Source of the DNA: Siphonodentalium dalli
Taxonomy: Eukaryota; Mollusca; Scaphopoda; Gadilida; Siphonodentaliidae
Direction of reading: 5' to 3'
DNA: 64,000 nt
Assembly: GCA_032622095.1 (NCBI GenBank)
Contig: CP136061.1
Location: 261,240,077-261,304,076 of the forward strand
The translations under genes and the position numbers were made by a program. Each line of letters starts with the position of its first letter. Position 1 is the first letter of the stretch. Positions 1-9,943 of the stretch are shown piece after piece. The notes under the pieces were generated by a model that saw only the letters and a program-made list of their open reading frames with translations, was not told the origin of the DNA and ran no database searches.

Positions 1-499
1 CCTGGTCAAGTGGTCCTGCTAATGTGCTATGATGCGGTTGGGTCCTGCTGACTTGCTATGATGTTGTTAGGCAAACTGATGCCGTTACGAAAAAAAGTAC
101 CGATATTTTTTCTAAAGTTGACATTTTCGCGGTGTTTGGTTAATCCGAGCTATTTGAGAAACATTCAAGGAACATATAGATATATTTTTTGAAAAGTATC
201 ATAATGCCTGCGCTGGTGTTTCTAGAACGACGTGAACAACGTCTTGATTGTAGTCCATTTCCAACAACTAATACAACCCGTTATTAAAAATATTTCGCAA
301 TAAATGATTTTGAATATTTGATACGCATAATGGCTTTTCCTGTATATGTTCAGATTATCGGAACGGACCGCGAAAAAGACAAATTAAAAAATATATAATG
401 GTTCTTTTTGTTAACAGCATCAGTTTGTCCTAACAGCATCATATCAATTCAGCAGGACCCAACCTCATCATGGCACATAAGCAGGACCACTTGACCAGG
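1..499. mobile_element. TIR element, about 0.5 kb, cut by window start
   Basis: The first ~88 bases are the inverted complement of ~412-499. Both ends read CCTGGTCAAGTGGTCCTGCT inward, and the match continues through a GGGTCCTGCTGA block and a GTTAGG..AAACTGATG block with scattered mismatches. The core is AT-rich with no coding capacity. The window begins at the first terminal base, so the left target duplication is not visible and the superfamily cannot be assigned. Confidence 0.8.
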
Positions 500-589
500 G
501 ATGACTATTTTTTCAATTTTCTTTGGCCTGGTAAGTTGAAAATTAACTTTTACGATTTTGACAAATTTTTCAACATATCCTTGCAATAA

Positions 590-688
590 TAGGTTCATAG
601 TCGACCTATAATATTCACATAGTTTCATATTGGATTATTTGAATCTCGATTAAGCCGGTAGTGGACTTATATCGGTCATTCCGTTTTA
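590..688. repeat. Single-copy relative of the 28-bp minisatellite element
   Basis: A CCTATAATATTCACATAG stretch is followed by TTTCATATTGGATTATTTGAATCTC and a GTCATTCCGTTTT tail. This is the same order as one repeat unit plus the right flank of the 50.4-51.2 kb array and as 21.66-21.8 kb. It appears to be an unexpanded, diverged copy of that dispersed element. Confidence 0.55.
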
Positions 689-690
689 GG

Positions 691-742
691 CATTAGAGCC
701 TACATTAGAGCCTACATTAGAGCCTACATTAGAGCCTACATT
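691..742. repeat. 12-bp tandem repeat, 4.3 copies
   Basis: CATTAGAGCCTA is repeated four times and followed by a partial CATT. The copies are identical. This is a short simple tandem array with no coding meaning. Confidence 0.9.
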
Positions 743-754
743 CGGCGGAAAGTA

Positions 755-1235
755 GTGTGAAGTTCGATTGCAATGACACGGTTGCAGTCCGTGGCGCCAT
801 TTTAATTTGTCCATAGATATATTGTTTTATAGGTAACCAGTAAGTGGTAAGTGGGTGTCTGACCAGTTACACATCATGTAGGGTTAGCGAAAATCACACC
901 TAGCATCCCAGGATGACAGTAAAAAGTCATAATTGAAGTGTTGGTTGACGGCTCGAAAACTTTTTGATATGTCAAATTAGGATAAGCTGAAAAAAAAAAT
1001 GGCCTGGAACAAATTAGTCATATAACATTTTATCACAAAGTGAAGTTGGTACCAAATCTATGGATAACAAGAGAAAGAAGCGGTAATCTGCAAAGCATAT
1101 GGAAAGGGGGCAAAAAATGGAACAGTGACCCAAGTAGTGAGGAGTCACATTACAATGACACCGTTGGCAGTCCGCGACGCCAAATCCGCGACACCATTTT
1201 AATTTGTCCATGGGTATATTGTTTCCGGTTTTCAC
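755..1235. repeat. Direct repeat pair, 761-832 and 1145-1228
   Basis: Both blocks run CAATGACAC(G/C)GTTGCAGTCCG followed by GCCATTTTAATTTGTCCAT and TATATTGTTT. The second copy has an extra insertion near CCAAATCCGCGACA. It looks like a dispersed repeat present twice. The intervening and following DNA to ~1995 shows no gene I can support. Confidence 0.6.
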
Positions 1236-1997
1236 TGTCCAGCCCACAAGTAATATATACCACGTTTTAACGCATTTCAGTCATATGAGTAACAGATTTT
1301 TGAATAGCTCGTTAAACTGCCATTGAGTTGACATGATAGTAATTACTGTAATTAGTGAAACATTTCTCCGAGATCCCACAAATCCTCGTCACCATTGACG
1401 GCTTACTGTCTCCGTTATGTGGGTGATAAAGAAGTCGTTTGCCTCCGAATAACAACATCTCGCTAAATATGTTTTGTTACCAAATATCACACCACAATAC
1501 TGATGAGACACGAGTCGACAAGCCACTGAAGTGACTGAAAGCCACAAACACATAGCCCAAGGCGGAAGATATTCAATTATCTTTCAAGAAACCCATTCGA
1601 CAAAATGGCTACTTTAACTTGTTTATATTACAACGCGTCATTCTGTTGACGTTACGCCTTGATGTATGAATCCTTCTGGACATTTGCTGCCCAATCAAAT
1701 CTTGCGTAACCATTGACTGCAGAATATCGGCTTACGGTAATAAAATTACAAATATGGTTATAAGTTACGTTGGCAAACAGTAGCTCACAGCATGATGGTG
1801 TTTCTGCCACATGCCTTAGTCACTACGTCATTATTTGTGTGTGGCTGCAGTAATTACTATGTAATTAATTACACTTTATTCCATCTATAGCGTATTATTA
1901 CATGTGTTTATCTGGTAAAATCGAATGTTGATGTCTGTTGTGACATGTGTTGCGGCTTGTGGCATTTATGTCCATATCTATCTGAACACCGATAGAT

Positions 1998-2592
1998 TTG
2001 ACCCTCAAACCACCCCCTTATTTTCAAACTGGGAGCCGCAAAGAAAATATTATCCATTCTAAAATTCGCAACGGTTGCAATGAACTTCGCTTAGATATGT
2101 ATGATAACTTTATAGCCGAAAGCCCAGTGTGTAATTGTGGCACAGAGATCGAGGATGCCTTACACTTCTTTTTCGAATGTCCATTATTCCGACCGCAAAG
2201 AACTAAATTATAGACTAGATGAGTATGCTTTCACAATAGTAGACGTAAACCACTTCCTCAGAGGCGCCCCAGACATTCCACAGCACCGAAACCAACTACT
2301 CTTTTCCATTGTACAAAAATATATATCAGAAAGCAAACGTTTCACTTAATGAAGAACAATCGTAAACAACTAACGGCATGGCATGATATCTATAGGAGAG
2401 GATCACAGGACCGGTAACATCAATCACCAGACATCATCATCAACATTCTTATTATTACATGTACATTATATCTGTTATTCATCTTGTTTAAACATTTGTG
2501 TAAATATTGTCGGGAGAGGGGCCACCTTAAGTTGTTATAACTTGTCCCCCAATCCCTTGTAAATTGTGTTACAATAAATATGTTTAAACCAA
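1998..2592 (+). pseudogene. Non-LTR retrotransposon 3' end: C-terminal Cys/His domain plus 3' UTR
   Basis: Two overlapping frames encode the end of a CR1/L2-like reverse-transcriptase polyprotein. The first frame (to ~2210) carries HSKIRNGCNELR, then C-x-C ... H-x(5)-C (CNCGTEIEDALHFFFEC), the zinc-knuckle-like C-terminal motif of many invertebrate non-LTR elements. The second frame (from ~2190 to the TAA at 2349) continues with a YRLDEYAF block and ends in YISESKRFT, the usual last residues of this class. One frameshift near 2195-2210 therefore separates the halves. The downstream segment holds a short hairpin-bearing UTR and an AATAAA at ~2574, after which the element ends near 2592. Endonuclease and RT domains are absent (5' truncated). 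The domain call is firm; the clade is an inference. Confidence 0.8.
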
Positions 2593-2774
2593 CACCAATA
2601 CTTAGCTTGGCTATGGCCGACGTGGGAAAATCACATCTGATATAAAATGACCATCTTTATTTCTCAGTATATTTCTTCAAAATCACAAAATCGATGCAGA
2701 ATGACTTATCTTGATTGGAATTCTGAGTGCAAAATGGGTACCTGCTGCGAGTTTTCTGGTTGTATGGCATCTAA

Positions 2775-3170
2775 GTGCAATCAAGTCTGAGTTTATAGTG
2801 TGCCTGGCATATGGAGAATGAGGTCCCCGGAGGGTGAATTTAGTGAGGATATCCCACATAGCGGGCTTGCATCACTAAATTCACCCACCCTCTGCTGATC
2901 TCATTCTGCCTAGGCCTCAGCTTCTCTGGAAAGTTTCTTTATTATCAAATTTCTATAGAAACTTCTTCACATAGATTCTATTTTATTTAGTTTAGTTTAG
3001 GTTCCCAATGGGTACATCACACTATTCACTATTTGACGGGGCCATGCAGAATGATGTCCCAAGAGGGTGAATTTGGTTATGCTAGCCCGCTATGTGAGCG
3101 TCACTAAATTCACCCTTTGTCGACCTCATTCTGCAAATGACAGGCACACTAAACTCAGTCTTGAGTGGAA
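2775..3170. mobile_element. Foldback element with two internal hairpins
   Basis: Outer arms CAAGTCTGAGTTTATAGTGTGCC and GGCACACTAAACTCAGTCTTG face each other. Inside each arm is a second hairpin of GAGGGTGAATTT...AAATTCACCC type flanked by GAATGAGGTC / GACCTCATTC. The result is a nested palindromic, non-coding element of ~400 bp. Confidence 0.75.
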
Positions 3171-3389
3171 TACGTTAATGTTTTCTGGCAAGAGTAAGAA
3201 CCCACGTACATGGACCCTTGGTATAGTCATGCTGTTCAAGCACAGTAAATAATTCCTGTGTATGGACAGCTGCCTAGTTAAGAAATATGATTGCGTTCTT
3301 ACTATAATATGTACAAACTTCTAAAGTGTTTTGGTAATTGATCAAACCGTTTGTTTTTTTGTTTTTTTTATTTTACCAAACTTCAACTT

Positions 3390-3640
3390 TCATCATTTGA
3401 CTTAGTTATGGATAAACTTCCAAATTCTGTCTACGTAATTTGGAGGGACGGATAAGATAGGTCGATAAATACACGAAATAATGATATGCCGGCTTCATAT
3501 GCTCTAAAAACAAACACTTGCCAAAGTCACAGCCATTTTCCAGCAGTTTTTAATTTTTGGCCAGACGTTAGACAAACGCTATTTATGCCTACCATATCAG
3601 GAAAGACTAACATGGAACGCTCTTTTATGTTCCATGTCGT
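3390..3640. repeat. Partial copy of the 4.65-5.05 kb foldback family
   Basis: It shares the TAATTTGGAGGGACGGATA, ATGCCGGCTTCATATGCTCT, CTTGCCAAAGTCACAGCCAT and ACCATATCAGGAA blocks with 4655-5052 in the same order, but only one arm is present. A further copy lies inverted at 14.58-14.74 kb. Confidence 0.75.
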
Positions 3641-3720
3641 GTAAATGGTGGAGGGTTTATGGGACCCCAAACACCGTGTTCATAGTTGGTATTTTCCATT
3701 ACTTCAACACGTCTTCTTTT

Positions 3721-3734
3721 GGGGGGGGGGGGGG
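3721..3734 (+). repeat. G14 homopolymer
   Basis: Fourteen consecutive G residues just upstream of the MITE at 3840. Similar pure G runs occur at 12402, 58797 and 60111, and a C14 run at 40987. Confidence 0.95.
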
Positions 3735-3839
3735 TACAGCATTCTCGTAGAAAGGTAGTTAAGTTATTTATCGATACTGAGAAAAATTCAAAAGCGAATA
3801 ATATTATGTGTATTTTGGAGCGCAAACCGTCATGTGGCT

Positions 3840-4202
3840 TTAACCCTTTACCCAACAGAACGGCCCTGTGCCAATGCATTCTCTTATATATGCGAGTCGA
3901 CCATTGGTCGCCTCGCATATATAAGAGAATGCATTGGCTTAACACATTAAAAATTATATAATTGTTAAATAATGTAAGAAAAAATGGTAAAAAGGTTTTT
4001 TTTTTAGGCCAATGCATTCTCTTATATATATATAAGAGAACGCATTGGCACAGGGCATAACTGTAACCATCACAATGTGGTTAATGAGCCGATTCCAATG
4101 ATATCCATATTTGTATGGTTTTATTGAGACAGACCCAAGATAATTTAGGCTGTTGCAGCTTTATTTGGCCGTTTTTGGCCGGTTTGTTGGGTAAAGGGTT
4201 AA
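3840..4202. mobile_element. piggyBac-like MITE, TTAA-flanked, CCCTTTACCCAACA ends (copy 1)
   Basis: TTAA occurs at both edges with inverted termini CCCTTTACCCAACA / TGTTGGGTAAAGGG. Next to one end is the 67-bp hairpin module (3871-3937). A second, loop-deleted 40-bp hairpin lies at 4009-4048. Beyond it is the unique arm with ATCATTGGAA(T)... and GGCCGG(TTT). The orientation is opposite to the copies at 6024 and 11431. TTAA target duplication and CCC starts are hallmarks of piggyBac-type elements. No transposase is encoded. Confidence 0.9.
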
Positions 4203-4654
4203 GTGAATCCCCGGATTTCCAAATAGTGAAAAATTTCGCCATTTATGGAGATAACCCTTGCCATTCACTGACATCCCGTCAGCGATCATTTAAAAGTACA
4301 TAATCTAGCTGTTAATCTTTCAGCTGATTTATCCTGTCCATCCCACGTCGAAATTTCTTCCTCTTGACACCAATCTTTTCCTCATTAAATATAGCACAGT
4401 CTGGAGTCCATAGACACATGATCGTTAATTCGTCCGGAACCCCCAGCAGGCGATGTCAATATTTCAGAAAGTGATGAAAATAGAGTGAAGTATGAGGTCA
4501 TTGTTACCACCTAATTGGTCGTATCAAGTCGTGGGTAAACTCGACGTCTGTTTCAATGGTTACTGCTTGATGGTTATTAATAAGATATTGAAGTACAAAA
4601 TTGCCAAACACAGCAACCACACGAAAATAGTTATATATATAATTATAACTGGTA

Positions 4655-5052
4655 TCATAAACGGACATGGTTCATTCAAACCTCCAAATTTTTGTCAACG
4701 TAGTTTGGAGCGACGGATACGATATGTCGATAAATTACTATTGATATACCGGCTTCATATGCTCTGAAAAACACTTGCCAAAGTCACAGCCATTTTTCAG
4801 CCGTTTTCAACTTTTCGTCAGACAAACGCTCTTTATTGCGACCATATCAGGAATAGACTACCACGGGCGCTCTTTTAATTACTTCTGGCGAAAATTTTAA
4901 AACGGTTGGGAAATGGCTGTGACTATGGCAAGTGGTTTTTTCAGACCGTATGAAACCGGTATATCAATATTTCGTGTATTTATCGACTTATCGTATCCGT
5001 CCCTCAAAATTACGTAGACAAAATTTGGAATGAGCCATGTCCGTTAATAACC
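4655..5052. mobile_element. Foldback element with ~170-bp arms
   Basis: Left arm blocks ACGGACATGG, GACGGATACGATA, GATATACCGG, CACTTGCCAAAGTCACAGCC recur as reverse complement in the right arm ending CCATGTCCGT at ~5040. The short core contains CGCTCTTTATTGCGACC and ACCATATCAGGAATAG. Related partial copies are at 3390-3640 and 14575-14740. Confidence 0.85.
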
Positions 5053-5858
5053 GACACAGCATCAGACTGAAATTTGTTTGATATTGTTCTCAATATTTTT
5101 GTGTTAATTTTCAAACCAGTATTTTGTGTTACGTTTGTTGTTTTTAGGTCAAAATTTATGTATTGGTGTGGAATGGCCATTAGTTGTAACATTTTCAACA
5201 ATATGAGGTGTCAGGTCTAAATGTACAAACATGTGGAAATATTGATGTACCAGTTGGTTTAAACATATTTATTTCTCAAATTCAAATTGTTTATTTGGTA
5301 TAGAATCCAATATTAGATTATTACCAACACATATAAAGAACATAACAAAAGGACATTTACATCAATACATGTATACATTCAAGTACATAAATACACAAAG
5401 TGAAAGTGTAGGTTAGAATATTTATGAGTTATCTAACTTTCTAATTAGAATAGAGGTTTGGGTGGATCTTACTGATATTAAATACATGTTTGCCAATATC
5501 TTGTTATATTTTGATAACATCACAAAAGCAGGTTTCAGTTCGCAAGCTCATTCCTTTTTTTTATACATTTTGTAAACTCCCATCATACATATTTTCTTTA
5601 TGGATGTGTCAACTTCATTTGGACTTAATATGAAAATAACTTTTTTATCATCGCTATAGTTACTAAATTCTGGAATATTTATTTCTCATACACACATGTG
5701 TGTAAACAAAGTACAAACGGCAAAGGGATGGGAGGACAAGTTGAGTTCCATTCCAACCCAATGTGGTTTCCCGGACTTTGGATTTGGTTCAACAGGGAGT
5801 GATACAGATAGAAATGCTAAGCACATCTTGCCACGTCCATGCGTTCAATGTATGATAA
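5053..5858. other. AT-rich intergenic DNA, no feature seen
   Basis: Short open frames occur but none shows a recognisable domain, codon bias or start context. No tRNA-like cloverleaf or tandem array was seen. Confidence 0.5.
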
Positions 5859-6480
5859 AGTCCCACGCGCGGACAGCTATCGTTTCCTCGTTATGCATAC
5901 CACAGTCGCGGGCTTCCAGACATATTCAACCATCCGGAAATTACCAGCAGGCGATGTCAATATTTTAGAAAGCGAAACGTTACTGTGGAGAGCAGACGAC
6001 GGGGCTGTGGTCTTTGTTATGGTTTAACCCTTTACCCAACAAACCGGCCAAAACCGGCCAAATAAAGCTTCAACAGCCTAAAATATCTTCGGTCTGTCTC
6101 AATAGAACCATACAAATATGGATATCATTGGAACCGGCTCCTTGACCACATTGTGATGGTTACAGTTATGCCCTGTGCCAATGCATTCTCTTATATATGC
6201 GAGTCGACCATAGGTCGCCTCGCATATATAAGAGAATGCATTGGCCTAAAAAAAATCTGTTTTTAACAGTTTTTTCTTACATTCTTTAACAATTTTATAA
6301 TTTTTAATGTGTTAAGCCAATGCATTCTCTTATATATGCGAGGCGACCTATGGTCGACTCGCATATATAAGAGAATGCATTGGCACAGGGCTGTTCTGTT
6401 GGGTAAAGGGTTAACTGACCGAGTAAACACAACAATTAATAATAGCATGTCCATATAAAGTCATGGGTCCACTCAATTGT
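5859..6480. repeat. Duplicated locus, copy carrying the MITE
   Basis: The sequence AGTCCCACGCGC ... CCAGACATATTCAACCATC ... GAGAGCAGACGACG ... TTTGTTATGG is repeated at 6944-7146. In this copy it is interrupted at a TTAA by the 391-bp MITE (6024-6414) and then resumes with CTGACCGAGTAAA and GTCATGGGTCCACTCAATTGT. A third, more diverged fragment with CAGCAGGCGATGTCAATATT lies near 4446-4475. Confidence 0.85.
6024..6414. mobile_element. piggyBac-like MITE, TTAA-flanked, CCCTTTACCCAACA ends (copy 2)
   Basis: TTAA at 6024-6027 and 6411-6414 with CCCTTTACCCAACA inverted termini. Two full 67-bp hairpins (6178-6244 and 6317-6383) sit in opposite orientation around a T-rich spacer, so the right two thirds folds on itself. 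The left third carries a unique ~120-bp arm including CTTCGGTCTGTCTC and GATATCATTGGAACCGG. Target-site duplication is confirmed by the empty paralogue at 7108-7111. Confidence 0.93.
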
Positions 6481-6943
6481 GGATCTTACTACCACACCGA
6501 ACAGTGAAGTCAAGGGCGTTGTTAGAGGGTCTCAGTTGGGGAGTCTACCAACATGAAATTTCTAACCTGACAAAACATTCTAAGTCCTGCAATTTTCATT
6601 TGCATCCAGCTTTGGTTGGAATTTTCGAACTGGTATATCTAGCTTTCCATCTTCTGGGAATGTCCACCTTAACATCCAACTATATATGGATGGAAATGTT
6701 CCAACTGAAACTCATTCCAAACTGTTTGGCAGACAGTAGGGACATATTTGACTGTTTTCTAAAACCAATTCCACACGAAGTACGGATTGAAATATCAAAC
6801 TATCAGAACAATTTCAACTTATATATCTTCGGTATTAAATTTCCAACTAATGATGTGTCAAGCATGAACTTTCCAACTTTTGAAAAGTTTGGCCAAGGTT
6901 GACGCTATACAAACCCGTCCCCTATCGTCTCGTCCCTGAATGA

Positions 6944-7146
6944 AGTCTCGTGCGCTAGCAGCCATCATTTCCTCGTTACACATACCACAGTCGCGGGCTT
7001 CCAGACATATTCAACCATCTGGAAATTGCCAGCAGGCGGTGTCAATATTTTAGAAAGCGAAACGTTACTGTCGAGAGCAGACGACAGGTCTGTGGTCGTT
7101 GTTATCGTTAAACTGACCGAGTAAAGTCATGGGTCCACTCAATTGT
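6944..7146. repeat. Duplicated locus, empty-site copy
   Basis: This is the paralogue of 5859-6480 without the MITE. It reads GTTATCG, a single TTAA (7108-7111), then ACTGACCGAGTAAAGTCATGGG. It also lacks ~28 bp found after GAGTAAA in the other copy. Differences from the other copy are mostly single substitutions. Confidence 0.85.
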
Positions 7147-7839
7147 CGCTATCACTGACCACTCCACAAATGGTTATTAACTCGATTTTAAAGACCTGCC
7201 CACTACAATAGATGGTACTGCCAAGAGCTTAAATGCTTGAATATTTTGGTAAGAGTGAATAAAAGATGAAATTGCTTTGTGTTTATTAGATGAGTTGTTA
7301 ATATTTTTGACAATTTTAGAGTGGTCGTCTCTGTTATGGTGGGAGAGGACACAGAAGGTCAAGAAGTTATTTGTCCATCTTCTGTGTATATGGAGTATCT
7401 GTCGCCATGCGAATTCACGATATCCATAGTATTGTGAAGAGCCGTTTTGTCGTTCACTTCCAATGATGTGGTTAGAGGGCATTTGTCGATAGGGTACGTG
7501 CCACGCCAGAAATTACAGAATGTCCTATGTCACATTTCCTCCTAGCAACCAACCACATAACAATATCTCACCGGTTGGCATTATGACATGTGTTGGAAAA
7601 CATTGAATATGTACTGTTGGTTCGAACAAAGTCAGATTCGCTTAATATTTTCCTTCGACAATGCATGCAAGAACCGATTTAACATGCATACTCTTTGATC
7701 CTTGCAATATCTAATTGTTGAAAAGTTTGGTTGGGACAGGGGTGAAACAAAACAAAGCCGAATTAACTAGTATTGCTTATATCTTCTGTTACTAGCCGCA
7801 CACATCTCCCCTAGACGATGTCTCTCAGAATATACTCTC
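7147..7839. other. Intergenic DNA, no feature seen
   Basis: Ordinary AT-rich sequence. Reading frames on both strands are short and without recognisable protein motifs. Confidence 0.45.
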
Positions 7840-8319
7840 GGGTCCAAATAAGCACATGGCGAGGAATAAGAGTGCAGGGTGGACAATTATGCTGAAGATA
7901 ATAAGTGTACGGGTTGGAATTACAGTACAGGGTTGCAATATGCATGGAAGCAAGTCAATCTGAAATAATATAAGGTCAATTATGCATATAGTTCTCAAAT
8001 TGTGCACTTTGTTCGTTATAGGGTTTATTAAGCAGTCTTCCAGCAACATGTTTGCACTATCTTTTCCAGATCTGAGTAAAGGCTCCAGCAATTATGACAG
8101 GCCTTCCGAATAGGCTGCCAGACAACCCCACTGCTTCAATAGACATATATACGGACCAAAATAAGTACCATACAGGGCGGCAAAATTTCCAAAAATGAAT
8201 AAGCATACGGGCAGCATACTGGCATGCTTACATACGGGCATGCTTACATACGGGAATGCTTACATACGGACATGCTTACTTACGGGCATGCTTACATACG
8301 GGAATGCTTATTTGGACCC
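7840..8319. mobile_element. Possible short-TIR element containing a minisatellite
   Basis: GGGTCCAAATAAGCA at 7840 is matched by its exact reverse complement ending at 8319. The interior has degenerate repeats of the same theme (GGACCAAAATAAG at ~8153) and a 16-bp minisatellite against the right end. The TIR is short, so the call is tentative. Confidence 0.45.
8219..8310. repeat. 16-bp minisatellite, ~6 copies
   Basis: The unit is GGCATGCTTACATACG with G/A and C/T variants at two positions (GGAATGCTTACATACG, GACATGCTTACTTACG). Confidence 0.9.
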
Positions 8320-8386
8320 CAAGATTATCATACTTGCCGTCGATGATAGTCGCGTGTAGATAATATACAAAATATACTACCCTATA

Positions 8387-8846
8387 TGTGACCCGCCGTA
8401 TCAAATCCAGTCGTAAGTCGGGATTTTTTTTACCCTGTGCCAATGCATTCTCTTATATATGCGAGTCGACCATAGGTCGCCTCGCATATATAAGAGAATG
8501 CATTGGCCTAACAATTTTTTATTATTTTTTTTAAATAAATGTTTCTTACAATTTTTAGAACATAAAATAAAAAACATCCATTACCCTGCAGGGAGCCCCA
8601 CACATATATAGAAGCATATAGAAGAGTAGCGTCTGCTCGTGTTTGTCTGGGGCTCTGTATGGGTGAAATTATAAAATTGATAAAGAATACAATAAAAAAT
8701 TATTAAAATTGTAAAAAATTGTTAGGCCAATGCATTCTCTTATATATGCGAGGCTACCTATTGTCGACTCGCATATATAAGAGAATGCATTGGCACAGGG
8801 TAAAAAAAATCCCGACCTACGACTGGATTTGATATGGCGGGTCACA
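8387..8846. mobile_element. 460-bp MITE with TGTGACCCGCC ends (copy T1)
   Basis: Inverted termini TGTGACCCGCC(G/A)TATC and an extended AAATCCAGTCGTA block are followed on both sides by a CCCTGTG-hairpin module (8440-8506 and 8727-8793). The centre carries a third palindrome, GGAGCCCCACAC...TGGGGCTC. The element is the same length as, and in inverted orientation to, the copy at 44699-45158. The flanks are TA-rich, so the target duplication cannot be fixed. Confidence 0.9.
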
Positions 8847-9264
8847 TATGTCTCGTCTGTCGAATGATAAAATCGAATATTATCGCCACAAGCCATTCCA
8901 TATACTCACCTCATGTTTTCTAGAGTATGTAATGTATTTATGTGCACCAGAACACAAATACTTGAAGATATAGTTAAATGGAAGGATCTTTATAAAATAT
9001 GGCGTTTTACCCCACCCTCATTTGAACTGTTTCTTGGTCTGTATAAATTGTCAATATGGTGTTCTGTTTTTGTTAAAATAAAATATTGTTTACACTAAAT
9101 ATTTTAGAATATATATATTCATTCATTTGAAACGATATTCAAACCATATTTTGTGGAGATATCTTGCAATCAGTTGAAAATATTTGAAAATCTTCCAAAA
9201 TTAATTCAGACAGCTTTCCAATGGGATTAGATATACGTTATTATTGGTGATATGTAACCATTTA
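8847..9264. other. AT-rich intergenic DNA, no feature seen
   Basis: No repeat match within the window and no convincing coding frame was found. Confidence 0.45.
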
Positions 9265-9683
9265 TAAGGTACATTCATACGCTGGCAAGTTTGCACGGTA
9301 TGTTTTTGTGGGCATTTCGTCATAGAAAACCACATGGTGCCAGAATATGAACGGAACCGTCCACATTACATGCATTTTTACCAAAGTGAAAGACATGAGA
9401 AGTAACATTTATCTAATTCCACTTGTAACAGTGCTTTTGGAATTTGCCTTCAACTACCCGCATGATTTATTCTTGCGAGATAATTGCATGATATTTAAAG
9501 GCAAATTCCGGTAGCATCGTTACAAGTGGAGCTACAGAGATTTTACTTCGCACGTAGTTAGTTGTGGCACAGATGCACTGTATGTGCTTGTTTCCGTTCA
9601 TATTATGGCACCATATCGTTTTCTACGACAAAATGCCTGCAAACCATACCGTGCAAACTTGCCAGCGTATGAGCGTACCCTTA
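9265..9683. mobile_element. TIR element, AAGGGTACGTTCATAC-type ends, with nested insertion
   Basis: The left arm (GGTACATTCATACGCTGGCAA, GTTTGCACGGTATG, GGTGCCAGAATATGAACGGAA) is mirrored by the right arm ending GCGTATGAGCGTACCCTTA. The same element occurs at 50132-50389 without the nested block at 9404-9560. hAT-like by style only; no transposase. Confidence 0.85.
9419..9529. mobile_element. Nested 111-bp hairpin MITE
   Basis: Termini CCACTTGTAACAGTGC and inverted GTTACAAGTGG, plus an inner GGAATTTGCCTT/AAGGCAAATTCC pair, form a long hairpin. It sits inside the 9265-9683 element. The related element at 50.1 kb lacks this block and its surroundings (~160 bp), which supports secondary insertion. 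Confidence 0.75.
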
Positions 9684-9717
9684 TATATATATAGACATTG
9701 TCCAATTATTTCAAGAT

Positions 9718-9915
9718 ATCTTTACCCTTTTACGGGGCTGCGCTGGTGCATCATAAAAGATATACTATATTATATATACGAGTCTCCCATTATAGGATAG
9801 AATGCACTGGCTTGGCTTACAAGGTCATGGTAAATGTTGTTAGGCCATGTATTCTCTAAAATATGCGAGGCTCCTATAAAATTTCAGGAAGGTCCAGTTA
9901 TGGAAGGTTGAAAAC
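9718..9915. mobile_element. Decayed hairpin MITE related to 14029-14283
   Basis: It shares GGGGCTGCGCTGGTGCA, GCTTACAAGGTCATGGTAAAT and TTGTTAGGCCA..TGTATTCTCT with the better-preserved copy at 14.03 kb and ends in a degraded CCAGTTATGGAAGG. The hairpin arms no longer pair well. Confidence 0.65.
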
Positions 9916-9943
9916 GAGTCGTTGTCTTCTGGGTTCGAAATTA

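Noticed and set aside
691-742. ATTAGAGCC repeat as an interstitial telomere
   Set aside because: The 12-bp unit is not TTAGGG or a simple variant, and there are only four copies.
3871-3937. 67-bp hairpin as a host microRNA gene
   Set aside because: Arms are almost perfectly paired with a 3-nt turn and the module is inside mobile elements in many copies. Small-RNA production is possible but a conserved miRNA is unsupported.
6477-6902. 141-codon frame on the + strand
   Set aside because: No recognisable domain, composition like the surrounding DNA, and part of its sequence (TTGGAA..TTCCAAC words) recurs in non-coding DNA at 58.9 kb. Could be chance.
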